DNA of 64,000 nt from CF-13 sp035279665 (GCA_035279665.1 DATEHI010000149.1:1-64000), one strand, 5' to 3'; positions 1-10,486 are shown, numbered from the stretch's first letter. The notes: generated by a model from the letters alone, not told the origin. Numbers and translations: made by a program.

Positions 1-1
1 G

Positions 2-268
2 ATCCTGGAGAACGCCGGCAGCTACCTCGGGCTGGCGATCGGCACTCTGGTCAATCTCTTCAACCCGCAATTGATCGTGCTCGGGGGAAGCGTCATCAAG
101 GCCGGGCACTTCCTGCTTGGCCCCATGCGCCGCTCGATGAACGACTCGTCGTGGAGGGCGGCGCGGCACAGCCTTCGGATCGTCCGCCCCGCGCTCGGCG
201 ACGATGTGGGATTGATCGGTGCTGTCGAATTCGCGCGGCTTCGCGCCAGGCATGCTCCCTCGCCTTGA
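2..268 (+). CDS. ROK-family sugar kinase/regulator, C-terminal fragment
   Basis: Only the last 88 residues lie in the window; the 5' end is cut off by the window edge. The visible stretch contains GSYLGLAIGTLVNLFNPQ followed by LIVLGGSV, the typical end of the ROK fold (glucokinase, fructokinase and NagC-like proteins), where the second ATP-binding lobe closes the active site. The DNA-binding or catalytic N-terminus cannot be seen, so kinase and repressor cannot be told apart, though the ending resembles glucokinase-type ROK kinases. The next gene starts inside its last codons. Confidence 0.75.
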   Translation: MLENAGSYLGLAIGTLVNLFNPQLIVLGGSVIKAGHFLLGPMRRSMNDSSWRAARHSLRIVRPALGDDVGLIGAVEFARLRARHAPSP

Positions 269-1649
269 TCCGCCGGCGCTCCCGGATTGGGAGCGGCCGT
301 TCGCCGCGGTACGGGAGCAAGCCCAGCAGCGCGGACAACGCGCATTGGTGGTCGGCGGGTATGTGCGCGACCGGTTGCTGGGCGGGGACCGAGAGAAGCA
401 GATTCACGAAGTCGACATCCTGGTCGAGGGTCAGGGTGCAACCCAGCTCGCGACGGCGGTCGGCTCTGCCTTGCAACTGCATCCGCCCGTGATCTTCGAG
501 CGATTCGGGACCGCCCACCTCGATATCGATACCGGCCACGCGCTGGAGTTCGTCTCGAGCCGGACCGAGCGATACGACCGTGCCAGCCGAAAGCCTGACG
601 TCAGTCCCGGGAGCCTCAAGGATGACGTCATGCGTCGGGACTTCACAGTGAACACCCTGCTGATGGAGTGGGATGGGACAGTGCTCGACCTCACCGGTCG
701 CGGCCTCAATGACCTGAACGCCCGCCGGATCGTGACGCCGCTCGAGCCGCGGACGACCTTCGACGAAGACCCGCTCCGCATGTTGCGCGCGATTCGGTTC
801 GCCACGACGCTCCAGTTCAGTCTCGACCCGGCCGTCGAGGCCGCCATCCGGGATCAATCCTCGCGGTTGCAGCCGCCCACGGTATCGATGGAACGCATCC
901 GTGACGAGTTCTCGAAGCTTCTGCTCGCCGAGAAGGTGGAGGGCGGCCTCGACCTGTTGGATGAGACCCGGCTCCTGCCGCGCATCCTGCCGCAACTCGA
1001 AGCCGGCAAGGGCATGCAGCAGGGAGGCTGGCATAGCCACGACGTCTTCGGCCATGGCCTGCTGGCTGCGTCCCTCGCCCCGCCGGAGTTGATCACGCGG
1101 CTGGCCGCGCTGCTGCACGACGTCGGGAAACCCGCGGTGCACGAGCTGCGCGACGGCAAACCCACCTTCATCGGTCACCAGGATGTAGGCGCGACCATGG
1201 CCGCTCCCGCGCTGCGTCACCTGCGTTATCCGGGCGAGGTCGTCGACGCCGTCACCAAATTAATCCGTTTGCACATGCGGCCGATCCAGTACGACCCGCA
1301 GGGCTGGGAGGACAAGGCGGTTCGCCGACTCGTCCGCGACGCCGGTGAGCAACTCGATCGCCTGCTCGCGCTGGCGCGCGCCGACATGCGTGCCAGTCAC
1401 TACCCTGACGTCAAGAAGATCGACGACCTCGAGGCGCGCATCCGGCGCCTCGACGCCGCTGCGATCGCCGCCATCCGCTCGCCACTCACGGGCGAGGAGC
1501 TGATGGCACGTACGGGCCGTCCCGCCGGACCCTGGATCAAGCGCGTCAAGTCGGTGCTGGAAGACGCCATCGTCGATGGAACCCTGCCGCCTGATGCGCA
1601 GTCTGCCTGGCGATACCTCGAGGGGCATCCGGAGCTGCTCGAAGGCTAG
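252..1649 (+). CDS. CCA tRNA nucleotidyltransferase / poly(A) polymerase family with HD domain
   Basis: Class II nucleotidyltransferase of about 465 residues that adds nucleotides to RNA 3' ends, most likely CCA to tRNA. Motifs in order are GGYVRDRLLG, a metal-binding pair read as EVD, RRDFTVNTLLM, DEDPLRMLRAIRFA, ERIRDEFSK, then an HD domain with ALLHDVGKP. The first carboxylate of the usual DxD metal pair is Glu, a conservative but uncommon change. I chose the ATG at 252, which overlaps the ROK gene by 17 bases; a start at 219 would overlap further. The stop TAG shares its last base with the GTG of the next gene. Sequence alone does not separate CCA-adding from poly(A)-adding activity. Confidence 0.85.
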   Translation: MLPRLDPPALPDWERPFAAVREQAQQRGQRALVVGGYVRDRLLGGDREKQIHEVDILVEGQGATQLATAVGSALQLHPPVIFERFGTAHLDIDTGHALEFVSSRTERYDRASRKPDVSPGSLKDDVMRRDFTVNTLLMEWDGTVLDLTGRGLNDLNARRIVTPLEPRTTFDEDPLRMLRAIRFATTLQFSLDPAVEAAIRDQSSRLQPPTVSMERIRDEFSKLLLAEKVEGGLDLLDETRLLPRILPQLEAGKGMQQGGWHSHDVFGHGLLAASLAPPELITRLAALLHDVGKPAVHELRDGKPTFIGHQDVGATMAAPALRHLRYPGEVVDAVTKLIRLHMRPIQYDPQGWEDKAVRRLVRDAGEQLDRLLALARADMRASHYPDVKKIDDLEARIRRLDAAAIAAIRSPLTGEELMARTGRPAGPWIKRVKSVLEDAIVDGTLPPDAQSAWRYLEGHPELLEG

Positions 1650-2641
1650 TGTCGACCCCGGTTGCAGCGATCGTCTTTGTGGTGGGCCTGGGCGTCAGCC
1701 TCGCCGCCAGCGAGTTCCTGGTGCGTGGCTTCGGCCGGCTGGGAGCCAACGTCGGACTGGCCGCCGGTCTCGTCGGGCTCCTCACGGCGCTCGGCGCTGA
1801 TGCGCCGGAGATTTCCTCGGCAATCACCGCCCTGCTATCAGGTGCGAAAGACGTCGGGCTGGGCGTGATCCTTGGCTCGAATCTCTTCAACCTGGCCGTG
1901 CTGCTTGGATTCAGCGCGGTCGTCGCCGGCCGCGTCTCCTTCCGTCGGATTCTGCTGACGCTCGACGGCAGCGTGGCGTTGTGGGCGACCCTGGTGGTCG
2001 GTGCGATGCTGCTGGTCGGCCTTGCGCCGGTGGTCGCGCTGGTTCTCCTGATCGCGGCCTTCCTCTTCTATGTCTTCCTGCTTGCCGCCGAGCCCCATCG
2101 GGTCGATCACCTTCTTCTTCCACGGCATATGCGCCACCGGCTGGCCGCGGCCGCCCGCGTGATTCACGACGATCTCGAACGCGCTGAACCCGCCCAGGAC
2201 TCCTGGGGCCCCGTGTGGTGGATCGCCCCCTCGATGGTTGCGATCGTCGCTGGGAGCGTGGCTATGGTGAACGGCGCCTTGGCCCTCGGGGATCACTGGC
2301 ATGTCTCGCGGATTTTCTTGGGCGCCGTGGCGCTGGCTGCGATCACGAGTCTACCCAACGCCTACGCGGCTATCCGTCTCGCGCTGTCGCGGAACGGGAC
2401 GGCCGTCGTGAGCCTGGCCTTCAACAGCAACTCGCTCAATCTCCTGGCTGGGATCGCTATCCCGGCTGTTGTGATCGGCGGCCTGGCATCGGCACCGGGC
2501 GCCATGGTCGACATTGCCTGGCTCACGGCACTGACTGTGGTTGCGATTGGAGTCGGGTACGTGGGGCGAGGCCTGAATCGCTGGAGCGGCCTGCTGCTGA
2601 TCACCGGCTACCTGATTTTCATCGTCGCCACCGCGCGTTGA
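1649..2641 (+). CDS. Sodium/calcium exchanger (CaCA) family membrane protein
   Basis: A polytopic inner-membrane protein of 330 residues with about ten hydrophobic segments and the two inverted alpha repeats of the CaCA cation/Ca2+ antiporters. Alpha-1 is canonical: GADAPEISSAITA, then GSNLFNLAVLLG. Alpha-2 reads TSLPNAYAAIRLA with NSNSLNLLAG, so the ion-coordinating Glu of the usual TSLPE motif is Asn and GSNIFN is altered. Transport specificity may therefore differ or one ion site may be lost. The GTG start overlaps the stop of the upstream gene by one base, suggesting co-transcription. Ions transported cannot be inferred. Confidence 0.8.
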   Translation: MSTPVAAIVFVVGLGVSLAASEFLVRGFGRLGANVGLAAGLVGLLTALGADAPEISSAITALLSGAKDVGLGVILGSNLFNLAVLLGFSAVVAGRVSFRRILLTLDGSVALWATLVVGAMLLVGLAPVVALVLLIAAFLFYVFLLAAEPHRVDHLLLPRHMRHRLAAAARVIHDDLERAEPAQDSWGPVWWIAPSMVAIVAGSVAMVNGALALGDHWHVSRIFLGAVALAAITSLPNAYAAIRLALSRNGTAVVSLAFNSNSLNLLAGIAIPAVVIGGLASAPGAMVDIAWLTALTVVAIGVGYVGRGLNRWSGLLLITGYLIFIVATAR

Positions 2642-2746
2642 GTCGCCGCACGCAGGGTTTTCAAGCGGATTTCCACAGGCTCTGCGAAAAAGTGGTGGAC
2701 GAGTCGCGACAGGCAGCTGTCACAACGGTTCCGTAGGCTTGTGCTC

Positions 2747-2755
2747 TGATAAAAT
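2747..2755 (+). promoter_or_regulatory. Candidate extended -10 promoter for the DUF1232-rplI-dnaB-purA operon
   Basis: TG-A-TAAAAT forms an extended -10 element in the 180-base gap before the DUF1232 gene; no good -35 is visible. Transcription would start near 2762 and give a leader of about 60 bases that ends in a strong Shine-Dalgarno, AAGGAG at 2809-2814. Apart from this the gap holds nothing I recognise. Confidence 0.45.
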
Positions 2756-2821
2756 CTGCGGCGCCACGGCAGGGCGGGGAAGGGTCGACGCGACCATAGG
2801 TTCGCAATAAGGAGAGGAAGC

Positions 2822-3217
2822 ATGCTGTTTAGTCTCGGGCTGCTCCGGCGGATCGCTCGGGAACTTCCTCGTTACGGAAAGCTGACCTACTGCCTCTATC
2901 GGGATCCACGCGTGCCGCAACGCAACAAGTTGGCGCTGGCGGCCGCCATGGCGTTGATCCTCAACCCGGTGGTCGACGTCCCGCTGCGCCTGCCGGTCTT
3001 CGGTGAGATGGATGCGGTGGCGCTGACGGTGCTCGCTATCCGGTTGTTCGTCGACAAGGCGCCCAAAGACGTGGTCGCCGAGCACCAGGAGCGGATCGCA
3101 CTGGGGACCAGCGTTTTCGACCAGGATTTACGCCGGAGCCGTGAAGGGCTCCGTGGCCGCGCCAATGCGTTGCGCGGGCTGGCCCTCGAACGGGTCGGCC
3201 GGAGGGGGGCGCTTTGA
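2822..3217 (+). CDS. DUF1232 (YkvA-like) small membrane protein
   Basis: A 131-residue protein with the DUF1232 pattern: RDPRVPQRNKLALAAAMALILNPVVDVPLRLPVFGEMD, in which a short hydrophobic helix is followed by the conserved P-D-P/G-x-D turn region. The family is membrane-associated and its function is unknown. A strong AAGGAG sits 7 bases before the ATG, in contrast to most window genes, and marks the first gene of the operon. Its stop overlaps the TTG start of rplI by four bases (TTGA), so translation is probably coupled to that ribosomal protein gene. Confidence 0.7.
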   Translation: MLFSLGLLRRIARELPRYGKLTYCLYRDPRVPQRNKLALAAAMALILNPVVDVPLRLPVFGEMDAVALTVLAIRLFVDKAPKDVVAEHQERIALGTSVFDQDLRRSREGLRGRANALRGLALERVGRRGAL

Positions 3218-3660
3218 AAGTCGTGCTGATCGAGGATGTCAAAGGGACCGGGAAGGCCGGCGAGACCAAGGACGTGGCCGACGGCTACGCGCGCAACTTC
3301 CTGCTACCGCGCAAGCTCGCCCAGCAGGCGACCAGGGGTGCGCAGGAGCAGGTCGATCGCGTCAAGGCTACGGCGGTCCAGCGTGAGAACCGCGAGCTGG
3401 AGGACGCGAAGGCATTGTCCGTCAAGCTCGAGGCCGTGCAGGTGGTTCTAAAACTCCGCAGCGGGAAGGATGGCAAGTTGTTTGGGGCCGTGACGAATGC
3501 CGATGTGGCATCGGCACTCAAGCAGCAGCACGGGATCACGCTCGACCGCCGGAAGATCGAGTTCGACGAGCCGGTGAAGGCGATGGGCGCCGGCACCGCT
3601 CATGTGAGGCTCCACCGTGAGGTCACGGCCCGGATCCCGCTGATGGTCACCTCCGCTTGA
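3214..3660 (+). CDS. rplI: 50S ribosomal protein L9
   Basis: A 148-residue L9 that binds 23S rRNA through its N-terminal domain and reaches out from the L1 stalk base. The N-domain signature is complete (MKVVLIEDVKGTGKAGE, then VADGYARNFLLPRKLA), followed by the long linker helix and the C-terminal domain with GKLFGAVT. Length matches the family. The TTG start lies in a TTGA overlap with the upstream stop, and its own stop overlaps the TTG of dnaB in the same way. The order rplI-dnaB-purA is a common conserved bacterial arrangement. Confidence 0.96.
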   Translation: MKVVLIEDVKGTGKAGETKDVADGYARNFLLPRKLAQQATRGAQEQVDRVKATAVQRENRELEDAKALSVKLEAVQVVLKLRSGKDGKLFGAVTNADVASALKQQHGITLDRRKIEFDEPVKAMGAGTAHVRLHREVTARIPLMVTSA

Positions 3661-6281
3661 CCGTTGACCTGAGACGCGCGCCGGCGCCGCCGGCAACCGG
3701 CGGCCGCGTGCCGCCCCACAACCTGGAAGCGGAAGCGTCGGTGCTCGGCTCCCTGATGCTCGATCGCAACGCCATCGTGCGAGTCGCCGACTTCCTGCGG
3801 CCCGAGGACTTCTACCTCGACCATCACGCCCAGGTCTACCGGGCGGCGCTGAACCTCTACGACCGCGCCGATCCCATCGACCTGCTCACGCTCGCGTCCG
3901 AACTCGAGAAGATGCTGGTCCTCGAACGCATCGGTGGCCAGGTATTCCTCGCCGAGCTGGAGAGTCGTGTGCCGACCGCGGCCAACGTCGAGTACTACGG
4001 CCACCTCGTGGAGGAAGCGGCCACCAAGAGAAAGTTGATCAGCGCCGGCGGACGCATCACGGCGCTCGGGTTCGACGACAGTACGCCCGCGAACCAGGCG
4101 CTCGATACCGCGGAAGGCGTGATCTTCAATATCGCCGAAGGCCGCATCACGCAGGACTTCGTTGCCTTGAAGGACATTCTCAAAACGACCTGGGATCAGA
4201 TCGAGCAGATCCACAAGGATCAGTCCGTTATCTCCGGCGTGCCCAGCGGCTTCAGTGACCTCGATGCGAAAACCGGCGGCTTCCAAAAGTCGGACTTGAT
4301 CATTATTGCTGCACGCCCAGGGATCGGAAAATGTGCTGTCGCAAGTACGCTCATCGACGATCCTGAGACGGGCGCCCGCCTGACCATTGAAGACTTCGTA
4401 ACGCAGAGGCGTCCTTCTGTTTTCGGCCTTTCGCCCAGAGGCCGCGTTGAGTTGCGCAATGTTGGCGATTGGGTCGACAGCGGAACCAAGCCATGTTTCG
4501 CCGTCACGACCCAAAGTGGAAGGCGGGTTGAAGTAACCGGACATCATCCATTTCTGACCGTCTCCGGGTGGCAGCCTCTGCATGATCTCGTCACGGGTGA
4601 TGCGATTGCTGTCCCGCGTCGGTTAGAGATCTTCGGACAGGAGCACTTACCGGCCGAACTGGCGCGGCTGCTGGGGTACTTCGTTGGCGATGGCGCTATT
4701 GGGCGAGGGACGCCAGAGTTCATAAACGTCGATCTGGAGATTGTCGCCGACTTCAGAGCCACCATCGCTACACATTTCCCGAGCTGTCATGTCAACCAGC
4801 GGGGGCCTCACTACGTTGTGTGCGGTTACTTTCGCAAAACCTATGTGCCGTTGGCACAGAAACTCAACCCAGTCGTTCGTTGGCTAAAGCAATTTGGCCT
4901 CTGGGGCAAGAAGGCGGAGTTCAAGCGTTTCCCTGACGCTGCGTGGCGATGGGACAAAGAGACGCTCAGAGAGTTTGTCCTTGGCTTGATGTCATGCGAT
5001 GGGAGCATCTTCAGCACCCAGAATGGCCACCCTCGGATCCAATTCGATGTTGCCTCCGAAGGGTTGGCTAAAGATATGCATCACGCCTTCGTCCGTTTTG
5101 GTATCGTGGCGCGCTTCTATCGAAAATCGGAGCGGTGTTGGCGAGTACAGGTGACGGACTCGGAGTCGGTGGCGACCTATCAGAAGGAAATCGGCTGGAT
5201 TGGTGAGAAGGCCGCCCGCTTCAACTCAGATCTTGCACTATTTCGGCGCAACACGGGCCATCTCCCGGTTGAGGTCTGGAAAATGGTAGGACAGGCGGCG
5301 GCGATGCAGGGGCTTGGCTGGTCCAAGCTTGCCGTCCTATCGGGCGAAAGAGCTCGTACCTCGAAGTTCGAGACATACAACCCGAGGACTAATCATGGCC
5401 TTTCGCAGAGACGGCGCGGACTTTTCAATGAGGTTCTCGAGGATTGGTGGCTGAGTGAGCTTGCCAATCCAGAAATCTACTGGGATCGAATCGTCTCGAT
5501 CGAGCCCACAGGCGAACACCAGGTTTATGACCTAACGGTCCCGTCAGGAGCGAATTTCGTGGCAGAAGATGTTCTCCTCCATAACACCTCACTGACGCTC
5601 AACATCGCGCAGCACGCTTCGATCCAATACAAGGTCCCAGTTGCGATCTTCTCGCTCGAAATGTCCGAGCAGCAGCTGGTTACACGGCTGCTTTGCAGCG
5701 AGGCGTCTGTCGATTCATACCGCCTGCGGACGGGATTGTTGAAAGATGCCGAGTGGCCAAGGATTGCCCAGGCGATGGGTGCCCTGTCCGAAGCGCAGAT
5801 CTACATAGATGACTCGCCGAGTGTCTCCGTTATGGAGATGCGCACGAAGGCGCGTCGGCTGAAGTCAGCGAATAACCTCGGACTTATCATCGTCGACTAT
5901 CTTCAGTTGATGCAGGGTCGCAACTCAGAGAACCGTGTGCAGGAGGTCTCGGACATCTCGCGGTCACTGAAGAGCCTTGCGCGCGAGCTACAAATCCCAG
6001 TCATCGCGTGTTCCCAGCTGAGCCGCGAGCCCGAGAAGCGACCCGACCACCGCCCACAGCTTTCGGACCTTCGTGAGTCCGGTACTTTAGAGCAAGATTC
6101 GGACCTCGTCCTCTTTATTTATCGCGACCGGTTTTACAACGACAATATTGCCGAGGACCGGCGCAACATTGCCGAGATCATCATCGCGAAACATCGCAAC
6201 GGGCCGACCGGAAAGCTCGAACTGCTGTTCATCGATGAACAGACGAAGTTCGCCAATCTCGACCGAAGACGCGGGAGTTAG
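3657..6281 (+). CDS. dnaB: Replicative DNA helicase DnaB, interrupted by an intein
   Basis: Hexameric helicase that unwinds the fork and recruits primase. The precursor has 874 residues; removing the 418-residue intein leaves 456, the normal DnaB size. The N-extein (residues 1-225) carries the N-terminal primase-interacting domain and ends at ARPGIGK of the Walker A loop. The C-extein (from residue 644) starts TSLTLN and carries LIIVDYLQLMQG (Walker B), SQLSREPEKRPDHRP, LSDLRESG and LFIYRDRFY. The loop is split between K and T, so helicase activity depends on splicing. The TTG start overlaps rplI (TTGA). The DNA from just before the intein through much of the C-extein uses more A/T-ending codons than its surroundings. 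purA follows after 3 bases. Confidence 0.96.
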   Translation: MTVDLRRAPAPPATGGRVPPHNLEAEASVLGSLMLDRNAIVRVADFLRPEDFYLDHHAQVYRAALNLYDRADPIDLLTLASELEKMLVLERIGGQVFLAELESRVPTAANVEYYGHLVEEAATKRKLISAGGRITALGFDDSTPANQALDTAEGVIFNIAEGRITQDFVALKDILKTTWDQIEQIHKDQSVISGVPSGFSDLDAKTGGFQKSDLIIIAARPGIGKCAVASTLIDDPETGARLTIEDFVTQRRPSVFGLSPRGRVELRNVGDWVDSGTKPCFAVTTQSGRRVEVTGHHPFLTVSGWQPLHDLVTGDAIAVPRRLEIFGQEHLPAELARLLGYFVGDGAIGRGTPEFINVDLEIVADFRATIATHFPSCHVNQRGPHYVVCGYFRKTYVPLAQKLNPVVRWLKQFGLWGKKAEFKRFPDAAWRWDKETLREFVLGLMSCDGSIFSTQNGHPRIQFDVASEGLAKDMHHAFVRFGIVARFYRKSERCWRVQVTDSESVATYQKEIGWIGEKAARFNSDLALFRRNTGHLPVEVWKMVGQAAAMQGLGWSKLAVLSGERARTSKFETYNPRTNHGLSQRRRGLFNEVLEDWWLSELANPEIYWDRIVSIEPTGEHQVYDLTVPSGANFVAEDVLLHNTSLTLNIAQHASIQYKVPVAIFSLEMSEQQLVTRLLCSEASVDSYRLRTGLLKDAEWPRIAQAMGALSEAQIYIDDSPSVSVMEMRTKARRLKSANNLGLIIVDYLQLMQGRNSENRVQEVSDISRSLKSLARELQIPVIACSQLSREPEKRPDHRPQLSDLRESGTLEQDSDLVLFIYRDRFYNDNIAEDRRNIAEIIIAKHRNGPTGKLELLFIDEQTKFANLDRRRGS
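4332..5585 (+). mobile_element. DnaB intein with LAGLIDADG homing endonuclease
   Basis: In-frame protein intron of 418 residues. It starts with Cys1 (block A, CAVASTLIDD) directly after GK of the Walker A loop. Block B is VTGHHPFLT at about residues 68-76. It ends with ANFVAEDVLLHN (blocks F/G, penultimate His and terminal Asn), and the +1 extein residue is Thr. Two LAGLIDADG motifs with their Asp residues intact, LLGYFVGDG near 113-121 and FVLGLMSCDG near 215-224, indicate a homing endonuclease that is probably still active. All splicing residues are present, so self-excision is expected. The P-loop is a known favoured insertion point for inteins. Confidence 0.95.
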
Positions 6282-6284
6282 CGC

Positions 6285-7628
<1,344 letters not shown>

Positions 7629-8931
7629 GACGGCGCTGAGGACGAGCTTCGTCTGACGGTTGAGCGATCGCTGAGACCAGGTAAGCCACAGCCCGACCGG
7701 GTTGATGAGCAACAGCGCCGCCAGGAGGGCGATCGGATTCTGCGGCCCGCTCCATAACCTCCCGCCGCGCGTGGCTGCGCTGCGCATCTGTCGCACCAGA
7801 TCATTCGAGTCGCCCTGCGTGTCGAACGAGCGGACCGAGCGCGTGGTCGTGCTGCGGCTGTAAGCCGTTGAGACGGGCGACGTCGCCAGCACCGGTTGGC
7901 GCGCCTCGGAGCGCACCGGCGCCCACAGCCGATGGGGGTCGGGTGGCTCTGCAGAGTCGACGGCCAGGGTGCGCAGCGGCGCCGATCGGCTGGCTGACCC
8001 CGCGCGCTGTCGCAGCATGTCCCGGGCGAGTAACACGACGGTGACCACCGCGCTGCCTAGCAGGAGCCCTTGCCAGGCGGCCTGCTGTCCGTTGCCATAC
8101 CAGCGCAGGATCATCGTTGCCGCGCCCGCGACGAAACCGAAAGCAAATGCGAATCGTTCGGGAATCAGCACGCGCCGGCGGTCGGCCGCGACGTATCCGG
8201 CCAGGAAGAGGGATGGTCCAGAGGCGAGTTGGAAACCGAGGTCCGCTCGAATCGCAATCGCGAGCGCGGCCACACCGAAGAGGAATCCGGCGACCACGCC
8301 CAACGAGATCTTCCGCGCGTACCAGAGATAGGTGACGCCGAACAGCACGGCCGCGGTCGATGTCGCCCCGATCGGCCCGACGACGTTGCCGACATAGAGC
8401 TTGACCGGGTCGATGACGATCTGCCGGTTGTACCAGAGGAGGAGCGGATCGTCGAGATGCCGGGCATCGTTGGCGACATATCCGATGTGCAGTGGCACCT
8501 GGATCAGAAAGAGGATGCCGAACACGATCAAGGCGGGATGGATCATGACGCGGCGCAGCTGCGGCCAGAGGATGGTGTCGATGACGATGAAAAGGATCAC
8601 CATCGATGCGCCGATCCAGGCCGGCGTACGAGGCGAGAAGAAGCAGGCGATCAGCACACTGGCCACGAGTGGGTGTGTGGCTTTGAAGCCGACCCAGGCG
8701 GGAAGTCCGAAGGTCAGCCGGGCCAGTTGCAGGGCGAGCAGGCATACGATCCCCGAGAGAAACGAAATCGAAAACAAGAGCAGGGCGTCCTGCACGAAGA
8801 AGATGATGCCGGCGACGACCAGGGGTAGAAGGGCCAGCGCGTAGGCCAGGTCATAGTTAAGCTGCTCCGGCTGGACCAGGAGCAACTGCGGAACACGGTG
8901 CAGCGCTCGCCAGAGCTGTCGCACGTCGAGC

Positions 8932-8937
8932 ATTGTA
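8932..8937 (-). promoter_or_regulatory. -10 box for leaderless transcription of the RnfD-like gene
   Basis: TACAAT on the minus strand, 7 bases upstream of GTG 8924. Because the hexamer includes the first two bases of the upstream in-frame ATG at 8933, that ATG would not be transcribed from this promoter, which decides the start. Confidence 0.5.
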
Positions 8938-9045
8938 GTCGAGGTTCGGGCGAATTGGGCCCTGACTTGGACGTTGCGTCCAAAGTTGGCCGGAGGGATC
9001 GCGCGATGCGTCTGCTATCCTTACTCCGTTTTTCCGGGCACCGAC

Positions 9046-10326
9046 GTGGAATTGTCGCGGCACACGCTGCTTACGCCCATCCTGCTGGCCGCCGGGTTGC
9101 TCGCCGCCGTTGTCGCCGCCTCCGCGGCGGACACCAGCTGGACGTTGACGGGTGCCCAGCAACCCGGGACGCAAGACCGGCCCGTATGGTCGATCGCCGT
9201 GGCGCCCGCCCATCCGTCGGTGTTGCTCGAGGCGACGCAGGGCCGAGGTGTCCTGCGCAGCACCGACTCCGGCGCCACCTGGACCTCGGCGATCACGGGG
9301 ATCGACAACGCCTGGGTCGTGCGCTTCGACCCGCTGCTGCCGGCGATCGCCTACGCCGGCACGCAGGCTGACGGCGTCTACAAGTCCGTCGACGAAGGGA
9401 AAACCTGGGTCGCGCAGAGCCAGGGACTCAACAGCATGGATATCCGCTCAATCGCGGTGGACAGCGGCCTGCTGCTCGCCGGGACTGCGCACGGCGTCTA
9501 CTACTCCAGTGATGGCGCCGGCTCCTGGCATTCGCTCGGCCTCGAGACATTGAATGTCGCCGCGGTGGCCGTGCTGCCGAAGACCAACGGCCCCACGTTG
9601 TTTGCGGGCGCGGACAACGGCAACGCCGTTTCGGGCTATCTCCTCAAGTCCGAAGGACTCGGCGGGAGCTGGGCGGTGGTCAAGGGGAATTTTCCCGGCG
9701 ACGCGGTGGTGGCCTCGCTCGCCGTGGCCTCGGCGCCCTCGGGCGGCAGCGACCCGCCGGTGCTGGCCGGCACCTCACAGGGCGTCTTGCGCAGTGATGA
9801 TCGCGGCGTGACCTGGAGCCCGCTGGCCGGCTTGCCAGCCACCGACTTCAACATCGTGCTCTTCAACGAGGCGAATCCCGATCAGATCTACGCGGGCAGC
9901 GATGGCGACCAGGGCAACGGCGGCGTCTTTCGGTCGCTGGATCGGGGGGCGAGCTGGGGCACGCTTGGCGGCGGCCTCCCGCTCAAACCCCGGATCACGG
10001 CCCTCGCGCTCCAGCCCCTCAACCCGGTGCAGGTGGTCGCGGCGGCCTGGAATCCGACGGACGGCTCGGCCGGGGCGTACCGCATCGCCGACCCCGCCGC
10101 CACGGTCGCGGGCGTGACGGCCACGGCCGTTCCGTCCGCCACCAGCCGGCCCTCGGCCACGGCGCGAGCCGGCACCGCCGGACCGGTTCCGGTCCGGCGC
10201 TCGAGTGGGACTCCCGGCTACGCCAGCTACGCCGCCGCACTGGCGGCGCTGCTCGCCCTCGGCGCCGTCATCCTGGCGCGGCGCTGGCGGGTCCGCCGGC
10301 AAGACCAAAACTCGTTTCGCCCGTGA
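9046..10326 (+). CDS. Secreted, membrane-anchored BNR/sortilin-like beta-propeller protein
   Basis: About 426 residues with an N-terminal signal (LLTPILLAAGLLAAVVAASA), then repeated propeller blades with Asp-box-like turns: RSTDSGATW, KSVDEGKTW, YSSDGAGSW, RSDDRGVTW and RSLDRGASW. After a Ser/Thr/Ala-rich linker comes a single C-terminal helix (AAALAALLALGAVILA) and an RRWRVRR stop-transfer, so the propeller faces outside. Related folds include sortilin VPS10 and the Ycf48 photosystem II assembly factor; nothing here implies photosynthesis. The start is uncertain: GTG 9046 puts the signal peptide near the N-terminus, and a TTG at 8974 would add 24 residues. Confidence 0.7.
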   Translation: MELSRHTLLTPILLAAGLLAAVVAASAADTSWTLTGAQQPGTQDRPVWSIAVAPAHPSVLLEATQGRGVLRSTDSGATWTSAITGIDNAWVVRFDPLLPAIAYAGTQADGVYKSVDEGKTWVAQSQGLNSMDIRSIAVDSGLLLAGTAHGVYYSSDGAGSWHSLGLETLNVAAVAVLPKTNGPTLFAGADNGNAVSGYLLKSEGLGGSWAVVKGNFPGDAVVASLAVASAPSGGSDPPVLAGTSQGVLRSDDRGVTWSPLAGLPATDFNIVLFNEANPDQIYAGSDGDQGNGGVFRSLDRGASWGTLGGGLPLKPRITALALQPLNPVQVVAAAWNPTDGSAGAYRIADPAATVAGVTATAVPSATSRPSATARAGTAGPVPVRRSSGTPGYASYAAALAALLALGAVILARRWRVRRQDQNSFRP

Positions 10327-10486
10327 CCCGTCGTCACAACCAGGCCGGCCGCGTTAACCATCCTTTCACCGGTTCAAGGTGGTGGTTTGAGACCGGCGAC
10401 GGTACCCTCTTTTCTACGGCCCGTCCAATGTGGGCTGAGGAGGTCGATACCGGCTGCTCACCACACGGTCGAGGCGGATCCTGAGC
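10327..10486. other. Intergenic gap, 160 bases, nothing recognised
   Basis: Between the propeller gene and the RidA gene. I find no tRNA, no convincing promoter and no strong hairpin with a T-tract. A purine-rich GAGGAGG near 10437 is not followed by a start codon in a usable reading frame. Confidence 0.5.

Noticed and set aside
96..1220. 374-residue minus-strand frame opposite the CCA-adding enzyme
   Set aside because: Shadow frame; the plus-strand gene has all family motifs.
10327..10486. Possible tRNA in the gap before the RidA gene
   Set aside because: A GGTTCAAGG stretch recalls a T-loop, but there is no matching acceptor stem or anticodon arm.
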